NCBI RefSeq assembly: GCF_034479515.1
Contig: NZ_CP140152.1
Location: forward strand, 2,542,001 to 2,606,000
Source of the DNA: Duganella zoogloeoides
GTDB lineage: Bacteria > Pseudomonadota > Gammaproteobacteria > Burkholderiales > Burkholderiaceae_D
Direction: 5' to 3'
Length of the DNA: 64,000 nucleotides
Shown: positions 9,160 through 16,941 of the stretch, in pieces
Position numbering within the stretch: the stretch's first letter is position 1
Layout: each line of letters begins with the position of its first letter
The notes under the pieces: generated by a model
What the model saw: the letters and a program-made list of their open reading frames with translations, nothing else
The model's database searches: none
Told to the model about the DNA's origin: nothing
Translations under genes and position numbers: made by a program

Positions 9160-9990
9160 TCAAGTTGCGATACCAATTTCATTTTGTCTCCATTCCATGC
9201 CGGTTTCTGAGCAATAAATCCCAATCCCTGGACTGCTCAGAACGCTATCAGAAATTCTCATTTTACCTATTGTTGATCCAGTCGGCGTGAGTTGGACATT
9301 GGTTCCTCCGATGGCCATATTTATTTCTATCGCAGTCATGGGAAAATCATCGCGATATTTTTCAACCATATTTTTTTTGTATCTTTTCTCTGCCTCCGCT
9401 AAATTTTTTATGACCAAAAATCTTAAATGCAAATAATCTCCGTTCGCATATTTTATTTCCAGTTCCTTTCCTTGCGGCGGGCAACGAAGGTCGATCGGAT
9501 TGCCAATATTTTCCCATGAGTGAGATTTAATAACTAATCTTTCTTCTGGGAGTAAACTTAGTAGATTTACTGTTAACCGCAAATAACCTAATTCGTCACG
9601 ATTGAAAGCAATGACATCATATTCATCAATAACTAAAATCCTATAGGTTTCATAAAAAACATTTCCTCCTACAACCGCGAGTAGTTTGTTGCGGAGCCAT
9701 TCGAGATCACCTTTTACCTTTTCTGAATTTACCCTATTCGCTTTTAGTGCGTGTAGTTGCTCATTGGTGTAATTTCCGCCATCAGCTTTTGCATGATGAA
9801 CCGCGCACAAGGCAATCATGCCAGATGGTTCATTATGTGCGCGAATATTAACCGGCGGATCAAAATGATGGTACTCTAAAAAGGGAATGCCACATCCCTC
9901 GACAGGGCATCCGAAACCCACTTCTTCGCGCAATGCATGTTTCACTGCATCAGGAATAGATGTTCGTTTGTTTTTTAAGTTATTGTTCAT
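9160..9990 (-). CDS. HNH-type nuclease-like cargo protein
   Basis: 276 residues if translation begins at the ATG at 9990, which has an AGGGCGG site six bases upstream. An in-frame ATG at 10047 would add 19 residues. The N-terminal module carries Cys28, Cys33, a YHHFDP motif (His41-His42) and a later ALCAVHH motif (Cys62, His65-His66), the zinc-finger HNH pattern of a beta-beta-alpha-metal nuclease. Residues from about 90 on form a strand-rich region of unknown function, more than half the protein. The gene is AT-rich and lies opposite the phage genes, so it is probably transferred cargo. Phage defence, DNA processing or a non-nuclease use of the fold are all possible. Confidence 0.7.
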   Translation of the reverse strand: MNNNLKNKRTSIPDAVKHALREEVGFGCPVEGCGIPFLEYHHFDPPVNIRAHNEPSGMIALCAVHHAKADGGNYTNEQLHALKANRVNSEKVKGDLEWLRNKLLAVVGGNVFYETYRILVIDEYDVIAFNRDELGYLRLTVNLLSLLPEERLVIKSHSWENIGNPIDLRCPPQGKELEIKYANGDYLHLRFLVIKNLAEAEKRYKKNMVEKYRDDFPMTAIEINMAIGGTNVQLTPTGSTIGKMRISDSVLSSPGIGIYCSETGMEWRQNEIGIAT

Positions 9991-10255
9991 GTCCGCCCTA
10001 AGTGATTTTGAATTTTTTTTCATTTCTGAATATTCGATATGTATCATGCACCTGCATTTCTCCCTCTACTCAAACGTGTCTGAAGCGGTTCGATTATTCC
10101 GATTCTTGCCGCCTTACCGCCTGTGAGGATGACGAACTTCGAAGAAGGTTTAGCCTGTTCTTAACTTGCCAAACTTACACCCTCTTCAACCCACACGAAG
10201 GTACCAGTTTTCGATCAACATTTGGAGGTTTAAACGTCGGAACACCTATTTGTTA

Positions 10256-10275
10256 TACTGTATTTATATACAGTA
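10256..10275 (+). promoter_or_regulatory. LexA (SOS) box
   Basis: TACTGTATTTATATACAGTA differs at one position from the E. coli consensus TACTGTATATATATACAGTA and is an almost perfect palindrome with CTGT-N8-ACAG ends. It ends 15 bases before the start codon of the next gene, where LexA would block transcription. A -10-like TATACT overlaps its left end. Confidence 0.85.
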
Positions 10276-10290
10276 TTTATGGAGGGGGAG

Positions 10291-10971
10291 ATGAGGGCTT
10301 GGATCTTGCGCCGGCGCGAGGGCGGTGCATACCTGCCCGAGCCGGTCCGGGTGGGCGTCGAGCCGGCGCCGTTCGAACTGCTGGTGGTCGAGGTCACGGA
10401 CCAGGGCAAGCGCCGGCCGTCGAAGGTCGCGCGCCTCTACGCGCCCGGCACGAAGATCATCGTGGCCGAGCTGGCCAGCGTGCAGCTGCTGTGGCTGAAA
10501 GGATTCGAGTTCGTGCTGCACGGCGTGGACGTTACTGCCAGCGAGCGCGGGCCGGTCCACGCGGCCCAGTCTTGGATGTGCAAGCTGGATGAGCCGCTCC
10601 ACGCGGTGGGGTACAGGATGCGCGGCATTTACGATCGCGGCCTAGTGCTACCGCGTCGCCAGCTCATGGATCGACCGTCCTATGTCAGCGAGGGCAAGCT
10701 GACGGTTGGCGGCGCCGTGGACGAGCGCATTGGCCGCCACGCTATGCGGGCAGAATTCACCAATGCCAGCCGACACGTCGGCACGCTGCTCGACTGCGAC
10801 CTGGAATGGATGAGCGAGGAGCGATTCCAGTTGTCCGGGTTCCAGCACTACGACGCCTACGGCGACGCACCGGCGCGGCTGCTGCGCCAGGGTTGGCTGA
10901 TCGAGTTCGACATTAAGACCCCAGAGCAGGTTGCATTCATTCGCTCGCTGGCGCCAAAGCCGCAGCGGTAG
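10291..10971 (+). CDS. SOS-controlled prophage protein of unknown function
   Basis: 226 residues from the ATG at 10291, placed five bases after a strong GGAGG site. An in-frame ATG at 10279 lies upstream of that site and is less likely. The protein is soluble, rich in Arg, Val and Leu, with an N-terminal strand-rich half and a C-terminal half containing a WMSEERFQL segment and an IEFDIKTPEQ segment. I do not recognise a family. GC content returns to the high level of the phage structural genes. The LexA box at 10256 implies expression on DNA damage, together with prophage induction. An SOS-linked function such as DNA processing or modulation of induction is inference only. Confidence 0.7.
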   Translation: MRAWILRRREGGAYLPEPVRVGVEPAPFELLVVEVTDQGKRRPSKVARLYAPGTKIIVAELASVQLLWLKGFEFVLHGVDVTASERGPVHAAQSWMCKLDEPLHAVGYRMRGIYDRGLVLPRRQLMDRPSYVSEGKLTVGGAVDERIGRHAMRAEFTNASRHVGTLLDCDLEWMSEERFQLSGFQHYDAYGDAPARLLRQGWLIEFDIKTPEQVAFIRSLAPKPQR

Positions 10972-11054
10972 TCCCAAAAGCCTGTGTAAATCCCAGTGTA
11001 ATCCGGTGCAATTCAATGGACTTTCTTGGCCCCCACCAAAGAACTCTCCCTATG

Positions 11055-11130
11055 AGAGCACTGCATTTTGGTGGCGGCAATGGCATTCACACTGCAGGGG
11101 TCGCAAGTTCGAAACTTGCACTTCCCACCA
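11055..11130 (+). other. tRNA-Val(CAC)-like remnant, probable attachment site
   Basis: The 3' half of a tRNA is clear: anticodon positions CAC then AC, TGCAG (3' anticodon strand), GGGTC, a GCAAG/CTTGC T-stem with TTCGAAA loop, ACTTCCC acceptor strand and ACCA end at 11130. A matching 5' piece GAGAGCA-CTGCA-TT (about 11054-11067) is present but separated by 20 extra bases (11068-11087) inside the anticodon loop. No acceptor 5' strand (expected GGGAAGT) is found. The gene is therefore not functional here. It probably marks the crossover region, with the intact tRNA expected at the other prophage end. Confidence 0.6.
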
Positions 11131-11214
11131 AGAATATCCTTTAATTTCAACGGGTTGCATCGCGCAGGCGAGCTCTGTTACAAATTTGGGCAATGCGAAA
11201 TTCGCTGCCCTATG

Positions 11215-11242
11215 AAAAAACCGGCCGAGGCCGGTTTTTTTT
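11215..11242. terminator. Bidirectional intrinsic terminator
   Basis: AAAAAA, then a CCGGCC stem, GA loop, GGCCGG stem and eight T residues. The A-run and T-run make it usable from both strands. It lies between the tRNA-like remnant and the integrase stump. Confidence 0.85.
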
Positions 11243-11246
11243 CGCC

Positions 11247-11456
11247 CTAATTCTCGTCAGATCTGGGGAACTCATCCACGCGTTTTTCATTGCTTTGCTG
11301 ATATAGCTGGAGCAGGCGCTGGCGCTTGTCATCCTCCAGCCCGGCGTGCACCCATTTGCCATAGGTACGCATGACCAGTGTCGTATCAGCGTGGCCCAGC
11401 CGGCTCACGACATACAGCGGGTTGGCGCCGAGCATGAGCGGGCCCTGGCGGCACAT
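11247..11456 (-). pseudogene. C-terminal stump of a phage-type tyrosine integrase
   Basis: 69 residues containing the end of a tyrosine recombinase: a LGHADTT block (third catalytic motif) followed by MRTYGKWVH with the nucleophilic Tyr. The catalytic Arg and the core- and arm-binding domains are missing, and the frame closes upstream. The stump lies just outside the probable attachment site of the prophage. It may come from an older element integrated at the same tRNA. Confidence 0.75.
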
Positions 11457-11590
11457 GCATGCCGCGCAGCCGAATAATCATCGACGCGACTCGTTGGCGC
11501 TTAAAATCCCGCGCCCGATTCGCTAATGTGCGGGAACTAATATATTAGTGCTTTCTAGCACTCCAATCATTACCGGTCACCGGCAGACAC

Positions 11591-13418
11591 ATGAACATAC
11601 CCGATCAAACGCCCGCCCGTGCGCGGCAACGGTTCGCCCTGGCCTTGCTGGCCATGGCGGGTCTGCCCTTGCTGGCGCTGGCTGCAGGGCCCACGGTGGC
11701 GCTGACGCCGCCGATGGGCTGGAATCCCTGGAATGCATTCCGTACCGAGGTCACCGAGGCGAAAATTTTGGCGGTGGCGGAAAAGCTCAGGCAGTCCGGC
11801 CTGGCTGATGCCGGCTACCGCTATGTCAATCTCGACGATGGCTGGTGGCTCAAGCGCCGCGCGGACGGGCGCATCGAAGTGCGCACCAGCATGTTCCCCA
11901 GCGCGACTGCCGGCAACGGCAATACCACGCTGCGCCCGTTCGTCGACCGCCTGCACGGCATGGGCCTGAAAGCCGGGATCTATACCGAGATCGGCCGCAA
12001 CGCCTGTTCGCAGGCCTGGGACGTCTAATCTCCCAACCTGCCGGTGGGCACCCGGGCCGAGCGCGAGGTGGGCACCTACGGCTACGGCGCACAGGACATG
12101 CAATTGCTGTTCGGCGAATGGAATTTCGATTACGTCAAGGTCGATGCCTGCGGCCTGGCGGACTACGCGGCCGGCCAGCGGCACGTGCGCGACGGCACGT
12201 ACCGCCCGCTGGGCCCCTACATCGTACGTGGCCGCCCGGAGGAGGCGGCGTCCGACCAGGTGGAGGCGCTGTACGCGGACCTAGCGCAGCAACTGGCCAA
12301 GGTGCGCCCGCAGGGCGACTACGTGCTGTCGATCTGCGCGTGGGGCGAAGCGCGCGTGGCCGACTGGGCAGGCAAGTACGGCAACATGTGGCGCACCAGC
12401 GCCGATATCCGCGGCACATGGAGTTCGATGCTGCATAACTTCGACAGCGCCGCCATCCGCCCGCTGTATGCCGGCCCCGGTCGCTGGAACGACCCGGACA
12501 TGCTCAAGGTGGGCATCGGCGAGTTCGATGGCGCGCACCTGGTCGCCGCCCGCGCCCACCTGTCGATGTGGGCGATCATCAACGCCCCGCTGATACTGGG
12601 CGCGGACCTGCCCCGGGTGCCGCAGACGATCCTCGACATCATGGGCAACCGCGACGTCATCGCCATCAACCAGGATCCGGCGGGCCACCAGGGCGTGACG
12701 GCGGCGCGCAATGGAGACACGCAAGTCATCGTCAAGACCCTGGCGCAACCGGGCCGCAAGGCGGTGGCGCTGATCAACCGTGGCGATCAGCCGCGCAGTG
12801 CGGCGATCTCGGTGGCGCAGCTGAACCTCGATCCCACGGCGCCGCTCACGGTGCGCAACGCGTGGACCGGCCGCGTGCTCGCGCTGGACGGCCAGCGCAT
12901 CGTCACCGGGCTGGCGCCGCGCGAAACCGTGCTGCTGGTGGTGGAAGGGCGTCCGCGCGTGGCTGGCGGCGCCTACGTGACCGAACTGCCGGCCCGCCTG
13001 CGCATCCTGGACGATGGCAGCGCCGCGCTGCCGATGGCCTTGCGCGCGCAGTGGGTGCCGGTACAGGCCAACGCGGCGCCGTCGGGCGCGCCGCTGGTCG
13101 TCGATGGCCAGCCGGTGAACCATGGCATCGGCGCCCTGGTCAACTCGCGGCTGCAGGTAAGGCTGGACGCGGAGTTCGGGCGCTTCCGGGCGCAGGCCGG
13201 CGTGATGGATGTGGCCACGCTGGGCGCCGCGCCGCGCCGCGCCGCGCAGCGTCACCTGGCAAGTGTATGGCGACGGCAAGCCGCTGTTCCGGCAGGCAGG
13301 CGCCCGCGCCGATATCGACGTGGACGTGCGCGGTGTCCGCCAGCTCGAGTTGCAGGCGGAAGCGCCGCCGGGTACGCCCGGCGTGATCGCGTGGGCGGGC
13401 GCCGAGGTGACGCCATGA
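11591..13418 (+). pseudogene. GH27 alpha-galactosidase with NPCBM-like domain, disrupted twice
   Basis: When intact the protein would be a secreted GH27 alpha-galactosidase: signal peptide at about residues 12-32, a TPPMGWNPWNAF block, a YVKVDACG nucleophile motif, an RWNDPDML acid/base motif, a C-terminal beta domain, and an NPCBM-like carbohydrate-binding end (TWQVYGDGK). Two lesions are visible. An in-frame TAA at 12026-12028 follows QAWDV, and coding homology continues immediately after it. The frame also shifts at the (GCCGC)4 repeat at 13226-13245, after which the NPCBM end continues in another frame to the stop at 13416-13418. The next gene starts inside that stop (ATGA), so the pair was once an operon for galactoside or hemicellulose side-chain removal. 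Confidence 0.85.
13226..13245 (+). repeat. (GCCGC)4 pentanucleotide repeat at a frameshift
   Basis: Four perfect tandem GCCGC units. Two units fewer, or one more, would restore the reading frame between the GH27 body and its NPCBM-like end, so slippage of the repeat explains the frameshift. Confidence 0.8.
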
Positions 13419-14746
13419 CGGTGCGGACAGAGGACGGCCTTGACCCCGCCGAACAGCATCCGGCCGATCGGCCGGTGCGGCGCCGAACGTTTGTCGTAGC
13501 GGTAGCCTCGGCCCTGGCCGCCGGTTGCACCCCGCTGGCGCGCAGGCAGCACGAGCGTCCGGTCGTGCTGGGCGTAATCGAATACGGCCAGTCCAATGGG
13601 GAAGCGCAGGCCATGAAGGCTGCTGCGGTGCTGCACCCGGACTATCCGGCGGGACTGCGCATGCCGCAGACCGCGTCCGCCAACGTGTGGCTGGGCCAGG
13701 CCACGGTGGGCGGCCGGTCGTTCGCGGCCGACGCCATCAGCGGGCTGGCGCCGCTGCGCGGCGCCATGGGCAGCGCCACCCATGGCACCACGGCAGGCGA
13801 AAGCATGGTGCTGCGCCTGGTCGATGGCGCTGCGCAGCCGCCCGGTCAGCCGGGCCGCGAGATCGTACTGTTCAACGCTGCCGAAGGCGGCCAGGCGATC
13901 CGCAATCTGCTGCCGGACGCCGCTGCGCAATATTTCGGGTTTCGCAACCTGCAGCGAGCGGTCACGGCCGTCACCGCCGCGCTCGAGCATGAACACAAGC
14001 GTTACGAGGTACGCGTTGTCATCATGGCCCAGGGCGAATCGGACGCCCGTAACCGGCAACTGGGCGCCTTGCAGGAACAGGTGCGCGCCGCAATCGAAGT
14101 CACCGTCAAGGCGGTTACCGGCCAGCGCGTACCGGTGTGGCTGCTGACAGTGCAGCCGTCGAGCTTCTCCACGCGCGAGACTGCCGGTGTACTCGCCATC
14201 CTGGACCAGCACGGGAACAGCCTGGCGCAGCGCGGCGCCTTTTTTTGCCTGGGACCGACCTATAATTTCCCGTTCGCCCACGATTTTCTGCACCACACCA
14301 CCACGGGACACGACATGCGGGGCGAACTGTACGCCGTCGCATACCAGGCCCTGCTGCGCGACGGCCGCTGGGACCCGCTGCGCGTACTGCGCGCCACGCT
14401 GGCAGGACCTCGCCGCATCGTGCTGGACCTGAGCGAAGCGGCAGCGGTGGAGCACATCGATGCTGCCGCGCCACCGCCGTGGCTCGGCATCGACGTGGTA
14501 GGCGGCGCGATTGCGGCAATCACGGTTGATGGCGCCGCCGTCGTGATCACCACGACCGGGCCGGCAGCGCAGGTGACTGCTGTGCGGGTGGGACTTGCCG
14601 GCCACGACGGCAAGCGCAGTGCCGCTACCGTGCCGCGCACCAGCATCCGGTCGGCATTTGCTTACGGGATCTATCGCAATGGTGACGTAATGCGAAAATG
14701 GCTGTGCCACGCCAGTATCGAATTGTCGCCGGTCGAGAGCTTTTAA
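13415..14746 (+). CDS. Secreted SGNH-type carbohydrate esterase (lipoprotein)
   Basis: A 443-residue protein starting in the stop of the GH27 pseudogene. The N-terminus has a twin-arginine-like RRRTF followed by a hydrophobic stretch and AAGC, so it may be a Tat-exported lipoprotein. SGNH blocks are visible: YGQSNGEA (nucleophilic Ser), NAAEGG, a QGESD block, and a late FPFAHDFLHHT segment holding the His. The pattern matches the sialate O-acetylesterase-like (SASA) family that deacetylates sugars. A role in removing acetyl groups from plant polysaccharides fits the linked alpha-galactosidase and the PL11 and GH2 genes further along. The C-terminal 100 residues look like a beta-domain. Confidence 0.7.
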   Translation: MTVRTEDGLDPAEQHPADRPVRRRTFVVAVASALAAGCTPLARRQHERPVVLGVIEYGQSNGEAQAMKAAAVLHPDYPAGLRMPQTASANVWLGQATVGGRSFAADAISGLAPLRGAMGSATHGTTAGESMVLRLVDGAAQPPGQPGREIVLFNAAEGGQAIRNLLPDAAAQYFGFRNLQRAVTAVTAALEHEHKRYEVRVVIMAQGESDARNRQLGALQEQVRAAIEVTVKAVTGQRVPVWLLTVQPSSFSTRETAGVLAILDQHGNSLAQRGAFFCLGPTYNFPFAHDFLHHTTTGHDMRGELYAVAYQALLRDGRWDPLRVLRATLAGPRRIVLDLSEAAAVEHIDAAAPPPWLGIDVVGGAIAAITVDGAAVVITTTGPAAQVTAVRVGLAGHDGKRSAATVPRTSIRSAFAYGIYRNGDVMRKWLCHASIELSPVESF

Positions 14747-14749
14747 AAC

Positions 14750-15003
14750 CTTGATGCGTTGCACGGCACGACTGGCACACAACACCGCGTACCACGCCGC
14801 CCGGATGATGAGCGTGTGGCGCAGATCCGCATCGCCAGCGGCAACCTCGACCGGTCGTGGCCGCCGCATATCTCCGTCAACTGCAAGTTCCGGACCGTGC
14901 TGGACGAACATACCAACATCGCACGAGCGATCGCTGCCGGTAACCCTACCGACGCCCGGCAGTGGATACGACGGCACGAGCGCTGTCCGCTCAGGCCGAA
15001 CCC
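14750..15003 (+). pseudogene. Remnant of a GntR (FCD) regulator C-terminus
   Basis: Fragments in two frames match the C-terminal ligand domain of the intact GntR gene at 21043: YHAARMMSVW in one frame, then SGNLDR and TVLDEHTNIARAIAAGNP in another. A frameshift lies near 14815 and the N-terminal HTH domain is absent. It begins directly after the esterase gene. Confidence 0.7.
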
Positions 15004-15065
15004 GGTGCTGGCGATGCAAGCGCACGACAATGGCGATCTGCCGGTCAGCTTCAGCCCGAAAGGCT

Positions 15066-15305
15066 TGCTGAACGTGCATCGCCTGCGGCAGCGACGCCCT
15101 GGTGCTGACCGTGGCCGACAACGGTCGCGGCACGGACGACAAGCAAGTCCGGCTGCGTCTGAAGGACCGCCACTTTGGCCTGGTGGGCATGCGCGAGCGG
15201 GCGCGCCGGGTGGGCGCTGTGCTCGGTATCGGCAACGCTCCCGGCCAGGGTACCATGGCCGCGCTGAAAGTGCCGGCGCGGCGGGTGCATGCGGAAGCGC
15301 TATAA
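15066..15305 (+). pseudogene. Remnant of a histidine kinase ATPase domain (NarL-partner type)
   Basis: The frame contains LTVADNGRG (N/G1 box region), then FGLVGMRERA and GQGTMAALKVP (G2-like end) and stops at 15303. These are the last 80 residues of a HATPase domain of the NarX/UhpB type. An in-frame stop lies immediately upstream and no dimerisation domain or sensor is present. The stop codon overlaps the end of the converging hmgA fragment. Confidence 0.7.
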
Positions 15306-15874
15306 GCCGGCCCGCACCGGATCGAAGCGCTTGCGCATGTCCATCCAGCATTGCGCATAGTCGGGCTGCAGCTGGGGCGACGCCAGCGCCTGGGCAGTGG
15401 GGTGGATCACGTGGCGCGTCTCGAACATGAAGGCCATGGTGTTATCGATCTTGTGGGGCGCGCTGGTGTCGCTGGTGCTGGCTTTTTCGAACGTCGGCGC
15501 GTCCGGACCGTGGCCGCTCATGCAGTTGTGCAGGCTGGCGCCGCCGGGACGAAAGCCGGTGGCCTTGGCGTCATACTGGCCGTGGATCAGGCCCATGATG
15601 TCGCTGGCCACGTTGCGGTGGAACCACGACGGACGGAACGTGTCCTCGGCCACCAGCCAGCGCGGCGGGAAAATCACGAAGTCAAGGTTATCGACGCCGG
15701 GCGTGTCGCTTGGCGACTGCAGCACCAGGAAAATCGACGGATCGGGATGGTCGTGGCTGATCGAGCCGATGGTGTTGAAGTGGCGCAGGTCGTATTTGTA
15801 CGGTGCGTAGCGGCGAATGGCCGATGGCGGCCCGCCAGAGGTTGCCGTAGAACTTGGCCACCAGTTCGAAGTCG
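15300..15874 (-). pseudogene. Truncated second copy of homogentisate 1,2-dioxygenase
   Basis: The C-terminal half of hmgA, closely matching the intact gene at 22069-23388: 10 differences over the last 140 residues. The N-terminal half is absent. Relative to the intact gene a 26-base segment is missing between 15810 and 15811, which breaks the frame. The iron-ligand Glu of the HRNVASE motif is Asp here. Homology ends near 15874. It cannot make an active enzyme. Confidence 0.9.
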
Positions 15875-16007
15875 GGTAGGTGACGGCTTTTTTTGTTCAT
15901 AACGAAGATACTGGCAACGGCCGCGCTAGCTACGCATCGACCCGTGTCCGCTTCATAGCTGTCCACTCCCATCGGTTCATCAACCCGTTTTAAATAGATC
16001 GGGCCTT

Positions 16008-16307
16008 CATTCACGCCAGCTGCGGTGGCCGGTCGTAGCGCCGACCAAGCTGGCCCAGGCCACCGGCCTGGCCGAGCGCGCAATGCCGTCGGTGGGTGCG
16101 ATCCATCCGGCGTACGCTATGTCGAACGGCAAGGCGTTGCTGTCCTGCCTGGCAGACGCGGCGGTCAGGGACTTCGTCTCGGTGATGCTGCCCACCGCGC
16201 TGTCCGAGCGCCAGCGGCCGGTCACCGAGGCGGCGCTGCGCGCAGCGTTGCCAGTGACGCCTACAGACAATGGAGTAAGCAATGCAGCAACGCTCTGCGG
16301 TAAATAG
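16008..16307 (+). pseudogene. Probable remnant of an IclR-family effector domain
   Basis: The frame reads an IHPAYAMSNGKALLSCL motif, which resembles the HPAYATSMGKALLA signature of IclR effector-binding domains, then LPTALSERQRPVTEAALRAAL, also IclR-like. The HTH domain is missing and the frame ends inside the next gene. It is probably a leftover of a catabolic regulator. No gene was recognised between 15875 and 16007. Confidence 0.5.
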
Positions 16308-16941
16308 CAATTTCCCCACCGTATGCGTGGGCGGCCCGGCAGGCGGCTTGGACGCCTATATGCGCCTGCTGCGGCATCTGCCTGCCGACATGGGCTTGGC
16401 GATCGTGATCGTCAATCGCATCACCATGGCGCCCACCATGCTGCGCCACGCGCTCGCGCATATCGCACCCATGCCGGTCGAGCTGATCGAGAACGGCATG
16501 GCGGTGGTGCCCGATCGCGTGTTTGTCATTCCGTCCAACCGCGACCTCCACATCGACGCAGCCAGCTTCCGGCTGGCGCCTGTCTCCAAGCCGCGCGGCT
16601 GGCCCGAGGTCATTACAGTGTTCCTGAAGTCGGTGGCGCGTAGCTGGGATGGCCAGATCGTGGCGGTGATCGTGTCCGGCTACGACGACGACGGCGCCGA
16701 TGCGCTGTGCGGCATCCGCGATGCGGGCGGCATCGCGGATGCCCAGCAACTGAGCACGGCCAGACAACCCGACATGCCGGAAAGCGCTATCGCCACCGGC
16801 TGCATCGACTTCATCCTGACCCCCGAGGGCATCGCCGCACACTTCGTTCGCATCGCGCGCGGCGACATGTCCGCCTGGCTCCGCAGCGACGCGCTGGTCA
16901 CCGTGCTCGCGTCCGGTCAGCCGGCCTTGGCCGCCAGCTGA
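16282..16941 (+). CDS. CheB-like methylesterase domain protein without catalytic Ser and His
   Basis: 219 residues starting after a GGAG site. The whole chain aligns with the CheB C-terminal methylesterase domain: a VGGPAGGLDA block, VIVNRI, DRVFVIPSNRDL, VIVSGYDDDGADAL and a C-terminal helix. In active CheB the first block is GASxGG and the second contains QH. Here the nucleophilic Ser is Pro19 and the catalytic His is Arg46, while the Asp of the third motif remains. No receiver domain and no chemotaxis neighbours are present. It is therefore probably a pseudoenzyme or a protein with a different role. The 3' end overlaps the convergent MFS gene by 25 bases. Confidence 0.75.
   Translation: MQQRSAVNSNFPTVCVGGPAGGLDAYMRLLRHLPADMGLAIVIVNRITMAPTMLRHALAHIAPMPVELIENGMAVVPDRVFVIPSNRDLHIDAASFRLAPVSKPRGWPEVITVFLKSVARSWDGQIVAVIVSGYDDDGADALCGIRDAGGIADAQQLSTARQPDMPESAIATGCIDFILTPEGIAAHFVRIARGDMSAWLRSDALVTVLASGQPALAAS

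Larger units (their letters stand above)
1..11130 (+). mobile_element. Right-hand part of a tailed-phage prophage
   Basis: Contiguous phage-type genes (tail tip and fibre proteins, then holin-like proteins, endolysin and spanins) run to about 8130. An AT-rich cargo segment and a LexA-boxed gene follow, and the element ends at a tRNA-like sequence at 11088-11130. The left end, including capsid genes and the cognate integrase, lies outside the window. The compact ATGA/GTGA-type overlaps of the tail and lysis genes contrast with the looser chromosomal spacing after 11.5 kb. The exact right boundary is an inference from the tRNA-like remnant. Confidence 0.85.
14750..15874. repeat. Diverged direct repeat, copy 1 (GntR tail, kinase tail, hmgA tail)
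   Basis: The order GntR C-terminus (+), histidine kinase end (+), hmgA C-terminus (-) is the same as at 21490-22665. The hmgA part is very similar between copies. The GntR and kinase parts are more diverged. Confidence 0.65.

Noticed and set aside
12281..15358. Very long open frame (1025 codons) on the minus strand
   Set aside because: It runs antisense through the GH27 pseudogene, the esterase with clear SGNH motifs and the remnants. No domain is visible in it. Such frames arise in GC-rich coding DNA.
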